In this document: positions 47,604 through 56,190 of the stretch, piece by piece
How positions within the stretch are numbered: position 1 is the stretch's first letter
Layout: each line of letters starts with the position of its first letter
Origin: Roseicyclus mahoneyensis
Lineage (GTDB): Bacteria > Pseudomonadota > Alphaproteobacteria > Rhodobacterales > Rhodobacteraceae
Assembly: GCF_003148775.1 (NCBI RefSeq)
Contig: NZ_QGGW01000003.1
Coordinates: 124,001 to 188,000, forward strand
Length of the DNA stretch: 64,000 nucleotides
Direction of reading: 5' to 3'
The notes under the pieces: model-generated
Seen by the model: only the letters and a program-made list of their open reading frames with translations
What the model was told of the DNA's origin: nothing
Database searches by the model: none
Made by a program: the position numbers and the translations under genes

Positions 47604-48017
47604 TCAGAAAAGCTCCCAGATGCAGACCGGCCCTTCGAGCCGGTATTGTTCGAAAAATTGCGGCACCTCCGGTGCGGACACGCCGCGTTCGACCGGGGAT
47701 GCCATCATCTCGATCACCACCAGATCGGGCGCGGTGGCCAGCGTCGCTGCGGCAGGAACACCCCATGTGCGGCAGGCCCAGTCCATGTCGGTGCGCAGCA
47801 TGAGCGGGGTATCGAGATCCTCGACGATGGTCGGTGCGAGCAGACGCACCACGACCAGCATCTCGCCCGACCACGGGTTTTCCTCGAACAGCAGCTCCAT
47901 CAGCGACAGGCTCAGCCCCGAGGGGGCAGCCAACTCGCCAAGGGGCCATGCCTCGGCCATGGAGGTCAGGGGCACCAGCGACAGAAGACCTGCTAGGGGA
48001 AGGGTGGGCAGACTCAC
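47604..48017 (-). CDS. Secreted DUF6497-like protein
   Basis: A 137-residue protein with a signal-like start (MSLPTLPLAGLLSLVPLTSM, from a GTG codon) and a body with SLMELLFEENPWSGEMLVVVRLLAP and DLVVIEMMASPVERG that I recognise as a Rhodobacterales family (DUF6497, as I recall). The start GTG at 48015-48017 overlaps the RidA stop as GTGA. No catalytic motif is seen. Location is probably periplasmic. The function is unknown. Confidence 0.72.
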   Translation of the reverse strand: MSLPTLPLAGLLSLVPLTSMAEAWPLGELAAPSGLSLSLMELLFEENPWSGEMLVVVRLLAPTIVEDLDTPLMLRTDMDWACRTWGVPAAATLATAPDLVVIEMMASPVERGVSAPEVPQFFEQYRLEGPVCIWELF

Positions 48018-48424
48018 CGGGCGGCATCCTTTGGCCTGTGGGCGACGCAGTCGATTTCGACCAGCGCCCCCACGGCCAGCGCGGTCACGCCGATGGTGGT
48101 GCGGGCCGGCCTGCGGTCTGGCGGGAAAAAGCCCTGGTAGGTCTCGTTGAAGGCTGCATAATCGCGTTCGAATTCCGTCAGATAGGCGCGCATCTGCACG
48201 ACATGCGATAGATCCAGCCCGACGCCTTTCAGCACGATCTCGAGGTTCTCCATCACGCGGGCCGTCTGCGCCGCCACACCCTCGGGCAGGAGCGCGTCGG
48301 GGGCTCTGGGGTCGGTCGGCATCTGGCCGGTTAGCAACACCCAGCCGTCCACCTCCACCGCGTGGGAAAAGGGGGCGACGGGGCGCGGGCCGCCGGTGAT
48401 CATGTGGAAGATGGGGTCGGTCAT
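48014..48424 (-). CDS. RidA family protein (enamine/imine deaminase type)
   Basis: A 136-residue trimeric-fold protein of the YjgF/RidA group, which removes reactive enamines. It shows SHAVEVDGWVLLTGQMPTDP, VMENLEIVLKGVGLDLSHVV and RPARTTIGVTALAVGALVEID, with the Arg that binds the substrate carboxylate in RPARTTIG. It lies downstream of pccB across a palindrome pair and couples to the next gene. A true role near propionyl-CoA metabolism is possible but only positional. Confidence 0.9.
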   Translation of the reverse strand: MTDPIFHMITGGPRPVAPFSHAVEVDGWVLLTGQMPTDPRAPDALLPEGVAAQTARVMENLEIVLKGVGLDLSHVVQMRAYLTEFERDYAAFNETYQGFFPPDRRPARTTIGVTALAVGALVEIDCVAHRPKDAAR

Positions 48425-48439
48425 GTGGGGCCTCGTGGA

Positions 48440-48485
48440 GTGGGCACTCTGCCCGCCGTGCAGGGATTGGTGGGCAAATTGCCCA
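48440..48485. repeat. Two REP-like palindromes at the pccB 3' end
   Basis: GTGGGCA (48440-48446) pairs with TGCCCGC (48450-48456), and TGGGCAA (48471-48477) pairs with TTGCCCA (48479-48485). Read on the minus strand the second starts GTAGGCTGGGC, like other palindromes in the window. They follow the pccB stop and may weaken or end its transcript. Confidence 0.65.
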
Positions 48486-48487
48486 GC

Positions 48488-50020
48488 CTACAGCGGAATG
48501 TTGTCGTGTTTCTTCCACGGCATCTGCTTGCGCTTGGTGCGCAGCTGCGCAAAGGCCCGGCAGACCCGTTTGCGGGTGGAGCGCGGCTGGATCACCTCGT
48601 CGATGAAGCCGCGCTCGGCCGCGACAAAGGGATTGGCGAAACGATCCTCGTATTCCTTGGTGTGGGCCGCCGTCTTTTCCGCGTCATTCAGATCGCCCCG
48701 GTGGATGATCTCGACCGCGCCCTTGGCGCCCATCACCGCGATCTCCGAGGTCGGCCAGGCGTAGTTGATGTCGCCCCGCAGGTGTTTCGAGGACATCACC
48801 ACATAGGCCCCGCCATAGGCCTTGCGCGTAATCACGGTGACTTTCGGAACCGTTGCCTCGCCGTAGGCGAAGAGCAGTTTCGCGCCATGCTTGATGACGC
48901 CGCTATATTCCTGCCCAGTGCCCGGCAAAAAGCCCGGAACATCCACGAAAGTGAGCAAAGGGATCTCGAAGCAGTCACAAAAGCGAACGAAGCGCGCGGC
49001 CTTGCGCGCGCTGTCGATGTCCAGAACCCCCGCCAGCATCATCGGCTGATTGGCCACCACGCCGACCGTTTGCCCCTCCAGCCGGATGAAACCGGTGATG
49101 ATGTTCTTGGCGAATTCTTCCTGAATCTCGTAGAAATCGCCCTCGTCCGCGACCTTCAGGATCAGTTCCTTCATGTCGTAGGGCTTGTTGGGATTGTCCG
49201 GGATCAGCGTGTCGAGGCTTTCCTCGATCCGGTCGGGGCTGTCGTAGAAGGGCCGCACGGGGGGCTTTTCGCGATTGGACAGCGGCAGAAAATCGATCAG
49301 GCGGCGCACCTCGGCCAAGGCTTCGACGTCGTTCTCGAAGGCGCCGTCGGCGACGCTGGACTTGCGGGTATGTGTGGTGGCGCCGCCCAGTTCCTCGGCG
49401 GTGACGACCTCGTTGGTGACGGTCTTCACCACGTCGGGGCCGGTCACGAACATGTAGGAGCTGTCTTTGACCATGAAGATGAAGTCGGTCATCGCGGGCG
49501 AATAGACCGCGCCGCCCGCGCAAGGGCCCATGATGAGACTGATCTGCGGCACCACGCCCGAGGCCTCGATGTTGCGCTGGAACACCTCGCCATAGGCGGC
49601 AAGGCTGCTGACGCCTTCCTGAATGCGCGCGCCGCCGGAATCGTTGATACCGATCACGGGCGCGCCGTTCTGCATCGCCATGTCCATGATCTTGCAAATC
49701 TTTGCGGCATGCGTTTCCGACACCGATCCGCCCAGAACGGTGAAATCCTGACTGAACACATAGACCATGCGGCCATTGACCGTACCCCAGCCGGTCACCA
49801 CGCCGTCGCCGCGGGGCTTGGATTTCTCCATCCCGAAATCGGTGCAGCGGTGGGTGACGAACATGTCGTATTCTTCGAAGGAACCTTCATCGAGCAAGAG
49901 CTCCAACCGTTCGCGCGCGGTCAGCTTGCCCTTGGCGTGCTGTGCGTCGATGCGGACCTGCCCGCCGCCAAGGCGCGCCTGGTCGCGGCGGTGCTCGAGT
50001 TCTTGCAAGATATCCTTCAT
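48488..50020 (-). CDS. pccB: Propionyl-CoA carboxylase, beta (carboxyltransferase) subunit
   Basis: A 510-residue carboxyltransferase that moves CO2 from biotin to propionyl-CoA. The crotonase-like duplicated fold shows [38 protein letters not shown], and later [24 protein letters not shown] and [16 protein letters not shown], the usual oxyanion and biotin sites. GGAGGGG precedes the ATG at 50020. PccR-type TTTGCAAA sites lie 119-158 bp upstream. The gene is leftward and heads the propionyl-CoA region. Confidence 0.97.
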   Translation of the reverse strand: MKDILQELEHRRDQARLGGGQVRIDAQHAKGKLTARERLELLLDEGSFEEYDMFVTHRCTDFGMEKSKPRGDGVVTGWGTVNGRMVYVFSQDFTVLGGSVSETHAAKICKIMDMAMQNGAPVIGINDSGGARIQEGVSSLAAYGEVFQRNIEASGVVPQISLIMGPCAGGAVYSPAMTDFIFMVKDSSYMFVTGPDVVKTVTNEVVTAEELGGATTHTRKSSVADGAFENDVEALAEVRRLIDFLPLSNREKPPVRPFYDSPDRIEESLDTLIPDNPNKPYDMKELILKVADEGDFYEIQEEFAKNIITGFIRLEGQTVGVVANQPMMLAGVLDIDSARKAARFVRFCDCFEIPLLTFVDVPGFLPGTGQEYSGVIKHGAKLLFAYGEATVPKVTVITRKAYGGAYVVMSSKHLRGDINYAWPTSEIAVMGAKGAVEIIHRGDLNDAEKTAAHTKEYEDRFANPFVAAERGFIDEVIQPRSTRKRVCRAFAQLRTKRKQMPWKKHDNIPL

Positions 50021-50138
50021 GCGGCTTCCCCTCCGAATGGTCGTGAGCGCGGCGTTCCCACAGGCGTAGCGCAGGACCGGGCCGATTGTCGCGGACCCTA
50101 TGGCCGCAGGGGACAGGAGGCGAGTCGGATTGCGCATA

Positions 50139-50178
50139 TTTGCAAAGTAGTTTGCGGATTGCGTGCAATATTTGCAAA
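50139..50178 (-). promoter_or_regulatory. PccR-type operator before pccB
   Basis: TTTGCAAA (50139-50146), four bases, TTTGCGGA (50151-50158), then a separate exact TTTGCAAA (50171-50178). The paired 8-mer with 4-base gap matches the pattern seen at the pccR start region and fits the known control of pcc genes by PccR in Rhodobacter. Confidence 0.7.
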
Positions 50179-50265
50179 ATTGCTCAGGGGCTGCGACCTC
50201 CCTCTCGCCGGAGGATCGGGGCTGCGCTACACAGGTGTGGCGCCCCCATGTCCCTCAGGTGAACC

Positions 50266-50630
50266 ATGCCGCAGTTTTCCGTTCCGGTCACCACGATCGG
50301 CCTTTTGATCTTGTCCAACATCTTCATGACCTTCGCGTGGTACGGGCACCTCAAGTTCAAGACCGCGCCCTTGGTAACGGTGATCTTCATCAGCTGGGGC
50401 ATCGCCTTTTTCGAATACCTGCTGCAGGTCCCGGCCAACCGGATCGGGCACGGACATTTCTCGGCTGCCGATCGGCTGCCGAGTTGAAAACCATACAGGA
50501 GGTCATCACCCTGACCGTTTTCGGCGTGTTTTCCGTGGTCTACCTGCGCGAGCCGCTGGCCTGGAACCACCTAATAGGCTTTGGTCTGATCGCGGCCGGA
50601 GCCTTCTTCGTATTCCACCGCTGGACGTGA
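50266..50630 (+). pseudogene. DUF486/DMT-family small membrane protein gene, frameshifted by an 11-bp duplication
   Basis: The first part (from ATG 50266) reads MPQFSVPVTTIGLLILSNIF, then FMTFAWYGHLKF and ISWGIAFFEYLLQVPANRIGHGHFS, typical of DUF486 proteins. It then stops at 50485-50487. The natural continuation AAELKTIQEVITLTVFGVFS to AAGAFFVFH lies in another frame and ends at 50630. TCGGCTGCCGA occurs twice in tandem (50461-50471 and 50472-50482); removing one copy restores one frame of about 117 residues. It is divergent from pccB. Confidence 0.9.
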
Positions 50631-50705
50631 GCGCACAGACACCCCTGCGTCCGCGCATGCCGCCACCTCTGGACCCGCGCGCCGGTTCGGCCTAGTTCCG
50701 TGTGC

Positions 50706-51920
50706 ATGTCAACAATCGAACCGGTGCGGTTCCTCGACCGCGCGACCCCGCCCCATATTTTCACCTTGATCGTTCTGACGGGCCTCGGTGCCTTGTCCAT
50801 GAACATCTTCCTTCCGTCGCTGCCGCAGATGACCGAGTATTTCGTGACCGATTACCGGCTGATGCAGCTGTCGGTCGCGCTCTATCTTGCGGTGAACGCC
50901 GGCCTTCAGATCCTGATCGGTCCGATTTCGGATCGCTATGGGCGGCGGCCCGTCCTGCTGGGGGGGGTGGCGGTGTTTCTGGTGGCCACGCTCGGGTGTC
51001 TCTTTGCGCCGAACATCGAGGTCTTCTTGTTCTTCCGGATGATGCAGGCGGTGGTCGTCGTGGGCCTTGTGCTGGGGCGCGCAGTGGTGCGCGACATGTA
51101 TCCGGCCGATCAGGCCGCCAGCCAGATCGGCTATGTCACCATGGGCATGGCGGTCGTGCCGATGATCGGCCCGGCGCTGGGCGGCGTGCTGGACGAGAGC
51201 TTCGGCTGGCAGGCGAATTTCTGGCTGCTGTTCGGGCTGGGCCTTCTGGTTCTGGTGCTGACATGGCGCGATCTGGGCGAGACGGCGCGCCCAGGCTCGG
51301 GCAGTTTCGCGGCGCAATTCGCGCAATACCCCGAACTGCTGACCTCGCGCCGGTTCTGGGGCTACTGCCTCTCGGCGGCCTTTGCCTCGGGCGCGTTCTT
51401 TGCCTATCTCGGCGGCGCGCCTTTTGTCGGGTCGGAGGTGTTCGGCCTGTCGCCCTCGGCGGTCGGTTTCTACTTCGGGGCGCCTGCGCTGGGATATTTT
51501 TTCGGCAACTGGATCTCGGGGCGGTATTCGGTGCGCGCGGGGATCAACGCGATGATCTTGTACGGCGCGATCATCTCGGCCGTCGGGCTGACACTGTCAC
51601 TGCTGTTTTTCCTGATCGGGCTCAAGACCGCGCTGGTGTTCTTCGGGTTCATGACCTTCGTTGGTCTTGGCAACGGCATGGTTTTGCCCAATGCGACCTC
51701 TGGCATGTTGTCGGTGCGTCCGCATCTGGCGGGCACGGCTTCTGGCCTTGGCGGCGCGATCATGATCGGTGGCGGCGCTGCCCTGTCGGCGCTGGCAGGC
51801 GCGGTGCTGACCGGCGATGGCGGGGCCTATCCGCTGATCGCGATCATGCTGGTCACATCGGTTCTGGGGGTTCTTGCCATCCTCTACACGATCCGGAGGC
51901 AGCGGCAGGTTCAAGGGTAA
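50706..51920 (+). CDS. MFS drug/metabolite transporter, Bcr/CflA type
   Basis: A 404-residue transporter with twelve hydrophobic segments. The Bcr/CflA features include NIFLPSLPQMTEYF in the first loop, ISDRYGRRPVLLGGVAVF (the MFS loop 2-3 motif), RMMQAVVVVGLVLGRAVVRDMYP and GMAVVPMIGPALGGVLDESFGW. The start is ATG 50706, with GTG 50700 as an alternative. It lies between the frameshifted gene and pccR. An efflux role is usual for the family; the substrate is unknown. Confidence 0.9.
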   Translation: MSTIEPVRFLDRATPPHIFTLIVLTGLGALSMNIFLPSLPQMTEYFVTDYRLMQLSVALYLAVNAGLQILIGPISDRYGRRPVLLGGVAVFLVATLGCLFAPNIEVFLFFRMMQAVVVVGLVLGRAVVRDMYPADQAASQIGYVTMGMAVVPMIGPALGGVLDESFGWQANFWLLFGLGLLVLVLTWRDLGETARPGSGSFAAQFAQYPELLTSRRFWGYCLSAAFASGAFFAYLGGAPFVGSEVFGLSPSAVGFYFGAPALGYFFGNWISGRYSVRAGINAMILYGAIISAVGLTLSLLFFLIGLKTALVFFGFMTFVGLGNGMVLPNATSGMLSVRPHLAGTASGLGGAIMIGGGAALSALAGAVLTGDGGAYPLIAIMLVTSVLGVLAILYTIRRQRQVQG

Positions 51921-51922
51921 GG

Positions 51923-51963
51923 CTTGCAGCGCGGTTTGCAAACATGCACGATGCGCTTGCAAA
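51923..51963 (+). promoter_or_regulatory. PccR-type operator before pccR
   Basis: CTTGCAGC (51923-51930), four bases, TTTGCAAA (51935-51942), then CTTGCAAA (51956-51963). The spacing of the first pair equals that before pccB. It sits 20-60 bp before the pccR ATG, where autoregulation would act. Confidence 0.65.
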
Positions 51964-51981
51964 TCTGACGGAGCCGCGCCC

Positions 51982-53376
51982 ATGCCGCCTCAGAAGCTGT
52001 ACGCCGGTGCCAAGCTGCGCGAGATCCGCACGCGGCTGGGCCTGACGCAAAAGGATTTCGCCGCGCGGCTTGGCGTGTCGCTGCCCTATCTCAACCAGAT
52101 GGAGAACAACAACCGCCCGGTCTCGACCGCGGTGGTTCTGGGGCTGGCGCAGGAGTTTGGCATCGACGTGACCGAGCTGCGCGCGGGCGACGCCGAACGG
52201 CTGGTGTCGGACATGCGCGAGGCGCTGGCCGATCCGGTGTTTTCCGATGGTGCGCCCGGCATGGCGGACCTGCGTCTTGCAGCATCTAACGCGCCCGCAC
52301 TGGCGCGCGCCTTTCTCGACCTGCACCGGGCCTACCGGCAGACCCATGAACGGCTGGCCAGTCTCGACGAGGCGCTGGGGCAGGACCGCCGTTCCGCCCC
52401 CAGCCCGTGGGAGGAGGTGCGCGACTTCTTCCATTATTGCGACAATTACATCGACGCGGTGGACCGTGCGGCCGAACGCTTTGCGGGTCAGGCGACCGGC
52501 GATCTGGCCGCCCATACCGAAGCCGTTCTGGCCGCGATGGGCGTCACGCTGCGCTTGGAGGCAGGGCAGGGCGTGCGCGCCTATGATCCGGCCACGCGGA
52601 TTCTCACCCTCAGCCCGCGCGCCGCGCCCGAGACGCAGCGGTTCCAGCTTTTGCACCAATACGCGCTTTTGGGACAGGCGCAGCTGATCGAGGCGACGCT
52701 GGATCTGGCGCGGTTCCAGTCCGACACCTCGCGCGAGATTGCGCGGATCGGGATGGCCAATTACTTCGCGGGCGCGGTGCTGATGCCCTATTCCCGCTTT
52801 GCGGGCGCCGCGCGCGAAACGCGGCATGATCTGGAGCGGCTGTCGATCCAGTTCGGCGCCTCGATCGAACAGGTGGCGCACCGGCTGTCGACGCTGCAGC
52901 GGCCCGGGGCCAAGGGCATCCCGTTCTTTTTCGCGCGCGTGGATCAGGCGGGCACGGTGACCAAACGCCATTCTGCGACACGGCTGCAATTCGCCCGCTT
53001 TGGCGGCGCATGCCCGCTGTGGAACGTGCATCAGGCCTTCGAGACGCCGACGCGGTTTCTGCGCCAACTGGCCGAGACGCCCGACGGGATGCGCTATGTG
53101 ATCATCGCGCGCGACGTGTCCAAGTCGGGTGGGGCCTGGGGCCTGCCCACGCGGCGTTTTGCCATTTCGCTAGGCTGCGAGGTCAAGCATGCGGGCGATC
53201 TGGTCTATGCCGACGGGCTGGATCTGGACCGCGACAGGGCGTTTCAGCCCATCGGGATTTCGTGCCGGATCTGCGAGCGGGCGCAGTGCCACCAGCGCGC
53301 GGTGCCGCCGCTCGAGCGGCATCTGGTGGTCGATCCGAACCGGCGCGGCACGCTGCCCTACGAGATCGGGCGTTGA
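51982..53376 (+). CDS. pccR: PccR, short-chain acyl-CoA-responsive XRE-type regulator
   Basis: A 464-residue regulator. Residues about 7-64 form an XRE helix-turn-helix (LREIRTRLGLTQKDFAARLGVSLPYLNQMENN). The long C-terminal part is the ScfR/RamB-type sensing region with an IrrE-like metallopeptidase-fold stretch (FQLLHQYALLG... EIARIGMANYFAGAVLMPYSRF) and a terminal Cys cluster CRICERAQC near residue 427. In Rhodobacter, PccR activates the propionyl-CoA genes. GGAG precedes the ATG. The HExxH of active IrrE peptidases is not intact here. Confidence 0.9.
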   Translation: MPPQKLYAGAKLREIRTRLGLTQKDFAARLGVSLPYLNQMENNNRPVSTAVVLGLAQEFGIDVTELRAGDAERLVSDMREALADPVFSDGAPGMADLRLAASNAPALARAFLDLHRAYRQTHERLASLDEALGQDRRSAPSPWEEVRDFFHYCDNYIDAVDRAAERFAGQATGDLAAHTEAVLAAMGVTLRLEAGQGVRAYDPATRILTLSPRAAPETQRFQLLHQYALLGQAQLIEATLDLARFQSDTSREIARIGMANYFAGAVLMPYSRFAGAARETRHDLERLSIQFGASIEQVAHRLSTLQRPGAKGIPFFFARVDQAGTVTKRHSATRLQFARFGGACPLWNVHQAFETPTRFLRQLAETPDGMRYVIIARDVSKSGGAWGLPTRRFAISLGCEVKHAGDLVYADGLDLDRDRAFQPIGISCRICERAQCHQRAVPPLERHLVVDPNRRGTLPYEIGR

Positions 53377-53431
53377 CGCCTGCGGCTCCCGCCCCCTAAT
53401 CCTGAACGCTCACGCACGGAGGAGACCGACC

Positions 53432-53974
53432 ATGGAACTGCACGCAACCCGCACCATCGCGGCAGACCGGATGACAGTCTGGGCGGCGCTCAACGATGCC
53501 GAGGTCCTCAAGGCCTGCATTCCGGGCTGCGAAGAATTGACCGGTTCGCCCGAAGAGGGGTTCAGCGCGGTGGTCAAGCAAAAGGTCGGGCCGGTCAAGG
53601 CGACCTTCAAGGGCGAGGTGACGCTGTCGGATGTCGTGCCCGGAACCAGCTACACGATCACCGGCGAGGGCAAGGGCGGCGTCGCGGGCTTTGCCAAGGG
53701 CGCGGCCAGGATCGTGCTGTCGGATGCCGAGGGTGGTGGCACCGACCTGCAGTACGATGTCGAGGCCAAGGTGGGCGGCAAGATCGCGCAGCTTGGATCG
53801 CGGCTGGTGGACAGTTTCGCCACGCGGATGGCCGACCAGTTCTTTGAGCGCTTTCAGGCGCTGCTGGAAGGGCATGACGGCGATGACGGCAGGGCCGAGG
53901 ACATCGACGGGAATGGGGATGGCGGCGATGGGGATGGTGGCGACGGCGGCGACGGAGACGGCGGGGACGCTTGA
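53432..53974 (+). CDS. CoxG-like (SRPBCC) protein with Gly-Asp-rich tail
   Basis: A 180-residue protein of the CO dehydrogenase subunit G-like family: MELHATRTIAADRMTVWAAL, LKACIPGCEEL, VKQKVGPVKATFKGEVTL and GVAGFAKGAARIVLSD. CoxG helps anchor CO dehydrogenase to the membrane, but no cox genes are near, so a general membrane or lipid role is possible. Residues 148-180 are an acidic Gly/Asp repeat tail, not part of the usual fold. GGAGGAGAC precedes the start. It follows pccR by 55 bp. Confidence 0.83.
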   Translation: MELHATRTIAADRMTVWAALNDAEVLKACIPGCEELTGSPEEGFSAVVKQKVGPVKATFKGEVTLSDVVPGTSYTITGEGKGGVAGFAKGAARIVLSDAEGGGTDLQYDVEAKVGGKIAQLGSRLVDSFATRMADQFFERFQALLEGHDGDDGRAEDIDGNGDGGDGDGGDGGDGDGGDA

Positions 53975-53977
53975 GGG

Positions 53978-53999
53978 GGCAGGGCCGCGCGGCCCCGCC
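53978..53999. terminator. GC hairpin between convergent genes
   Basis: GGCAGGGCC (53978-53986) pairs with GGCCCCGCC (53991-53999), one mismatch, around GCGC. It lies between the CoxG-like gene and the leftward YdcH-like gene. No T-run follows. Confidence 0.5.
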
Positions 54000-54017
54000 T
54001 GCTCGTGATACCGCCGC

Positions 54018-54257
54018 TCAGACCTTGGCGAGCATTGTCGCGATCTGATCCTTCAGCGCCATGCGTTCCTTGCGCATCTTTTGCTCGGTGAAATCATCCA
54101 CCGGCTCGATGCCGGTCTCGGAGCGGTGCACCGCGCGGTTGACGTCGTGATAGGCTTCCATCAGACGGGCGAAATGGCTGTCGGTGGTCTTGAGCGCATG
54201 GATCTTCTGGACGTCTTGCGGAAATTCCTCGGCCAGTTCGTGGGGAGTGTGGGACAT
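54018..54257 (-). CDS. YdcH family protein (DUF465)
   Basis: A 79-residue small helical protein. It has FARLMEAYHDVNRAVHRSET and DDFTEQKMRKERMALKDQIA, the two-helix heptad pattern of DUF465. The function is not established. It is leftward and precedes by position the degenerate HAD gene group. A GC hairpin separates it from the convergent CoxG-like gene. Confidence 0.9.
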   Translation of the reverse strand: MSHTPHELAEEFPQDVQKIHALKTTDSHFARLMEAYHDVNRAVHRSETGIEPVDDFTEQKMRKERMALKDQIATMLAKV

Positions 54258-54358
54258 GCGGGCTTCCTTCCATGGGTCCGTGGGATCGCACCGACCCTAG
54301 GCCCTGACATGCCGCGCCTACCTTGAGCCAGATCAAGCCCGCAGCGCTTTGCGCCCCG

Positions 54359-55051
54359 TCATTCCGCCGCCTCGCAGCTGTCGCCGCGCCAGGCCGAGAT
54401 CAAGGCCTCGGGGCTGAGGACATGGGCGATCGGGGCGCCGGCAAAGGTTTCGGGCTCGGCCTCGGCCAAGCGGCCGGGGAAGGCGAGGGCGGCAAGGCCC
54501 GCCGCCCGCGCGGCCTGCATCGCCACGGGGGTATCAACGACCGCCACCGCCCGCGATGGGCCCAGACCCAGCTCGATCAGGGCCGCCTCCATCGCTTCGG
54601 GGTCAGGGGCCATGCGGGCGACGTCGTCGCGCAAGATCGCCACGTCAAAGGCCACGCCGCCGCGCGCCCGCGCCGTCGCCACAAGCAGGGCGCGCACCGG
54701 ATCGACCTCGGACCGGCTGACAAGCGCCAGCCGGACGCCACCGCGCGCCGCCCAGTTCATCACCCGCGCCACGCCGGGGCGCAGCGGCACGCCGCCCGCA
54801 AGCATGGTGGCGAAATGATTCTGGTGGGTGCGGTCCAGCAGATCCGCCTCGACCACTTGCCCCAGATGGGCGGCATAGCGCGCCGCCAATTGGCGGTCGC
54901 CGCCCGGCCGCATCAACTCTCCATAAGTGTCTTGCGACCAGTTCCAATCGACGCCATGCGCGCGAAAGGCCGCGTTCCATGCCGCGCGATCGAGTTCCGC
55001 GACCTCGGCCAAAGTACCGATCCCGCCGAATATCAGGGCTTCCAAAGTCAT
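54359..55051 (-). CDS. HAD-superfamily protein lacking the catalytic aspartates
   Basis: A 230-residue protein with the overall HAD phosphatase layout (CbbY-like cap, GVPLRPGVARVMNWAARGG and VRLALVSRSEVDPV core). Motif I reads LIFGGIGTLAE instead of LIFDxDGTL: the nucleophile at residue 9 is Gly and the general acid at residue 11 is Ile. Motif IV acid residues are also weak (VAVVDTPVAM). It therefore should not dephosphorylate by the usual route. A regulatory or binding role is likely, or it is a decaying gene. Confidence 0.8.
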   Translation of the reverse strand: MTLEALIFGGIGTLAEVAELDRAAWNAAFRAHGVDWNWSQDTYGELMRPGGDRQLAARYAAHLGQVVEADLLDRTHQNHFATMLAGGVPLRPGVARVMNWAARGGVRLALVSRSEVDPVRALLVATARARGGVAFDVAILRDDVARMAPDPEAMEAALIELGLGPSRAVAVVDTPVAMQAARAAGLAALAFPGRLAEAEPETFAGAPIAHVLSPEALISAWRGDSCEAAE

Positions 55052-55202
55052 GCGAACCTCCGCTGTGGTTCATTGACGACCGGAATGGTTAATCGCGTAT
55101 GACAGAGTGCGGATCGCTGCGTTGCGGCAACGGTCTTTGGTCCCAGCCTGAGCGGGATGGTGGCAGGCTGCATAATTTGCAGGCGAAAGGAAAAAGGTTA
55201 AC

Positions 55203-56150
55203 CTAGGCCGTGGGTGCGTCGGGCGGTGGCGTGATCAGCGACTTGCGCCGCGCCTCGCGCCAGGTGACGACGCTGATCGCACCGATGATCATCGCGCCGC
55301 CCAGCATGACGAAGACATCCGCCGCTTCGCCGAACACCACCACACCCAAGGTCGTGGCCCAGATCAACTGCAAGAAGGTCACGGGCTGCGTCACGGTCAG
55401 CGGCGCCTTGGTGAAGGCCAGCGTCATCGTGTAATGGCCCGCCGTGGCAAAGATCGCCGTGATCGTCAAAAGCCCCAGTTCGCGCCAGCCGATCGGCACC
55501 CAGACCATCCACGCATAGGGCAGCAGCAAGATCGGCACCACCACCGAGAGCATGAAGACCACCACCTCGGGCTTGGTGCGGCTGCTCAGCACCTTGGCCA
55601 TGAAATAGCTGGCCGCCATCGCCACGGCGGTTCCCAGCATGGCGATATGGCCGATATCGATCTCGCGGAAGCCGGGGCGCACGATGACCAGTGTGCCGAG
55701 GAAAGCCACCCCAACTGCCCCAATGCGCCAAGGCCCAAGTCGTTCTTTTAGAAGAATGACAGCCAGCAGCATGACGTAGATCGGGTTGAGGTAGTTCAGT
55801 GCGGTGACATCCGCGATGGGGATGCGCGTCATGGCGAAGAACCACAATACCACCGAGATGGAATGACATAGACCCCGAATGCCGAAGAGGCCCCAGGTCT
55901 TGCGGTCGATGGTGGCCGCGCGCACCGCAGGCCACATCGGGATCAGGAACACCACGCCAAGCGCAAAGCGCAAGAAGGCCGATTGCGCCGCCGGAACCTC
56001 TGTGCCGACCATCTTGACGCTGGCGGTGACGACGACAAAGCACAGGCCGGTGACGATCATCCAGATGATCCCGGCGACCGGCTGCGCGGCCTGCGGCGGG
56101 ACAGGCGCCAAGGCTGCGGCCGGGGACGTGGCTTTGGGGGTGGGGATCAT
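55203..56150 (-). CDS. EamA/DMT family transporter
   Basis: A 315-residue inner-membrane protein with about ten helices after a Pro/Ala-rich N-terminal tail. It has LCFVVVTASVKMVGTEVPAAQ, RGLCHSISVVLWFFAMTRIPIADVTALNYL and NPIYVMLLAVILLKERLG, typical of the RhaT/EamA group close to S-adenosylmethionine or riboflavin-type exporters, though the substrate cannot be assigned. It precedes lysE-like argO by strand order, the two being 40 bp apart. Confidence 0.88.
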   Translation of the reverse strand: MIPTPKATSPAAALAPVPPQAAQPVAGIIWMIVTGLCFVVVTASVKMVGTEVPAAQSAFLRFALGVVFLIPMWPAVRAATIDRKTWGLFGIRGLCHSISVVLWFFAMTRIPIADVTALNYLNPIYVMLLAVILLKERLGPWRIGAVGVAFLGTLVIVRPGFREIDIGHIAMLGTAVAMAASYFMAKVLSSRTKPEVVVFMLSVVVPILLLPYAWMVWVPIGWRELGLLTITAIFATAGHYTMTLAFTKAPLTVTQPVTFLQLIWATTLGVVVFGEAADVFVMLGGAMIIGAISVVTWREARRKSLITPPPDAPTA

Positions 56151-56190
56151 GCGTCAGACATGGCGCAGGCGGCAGGGACTGTCCAGACGC

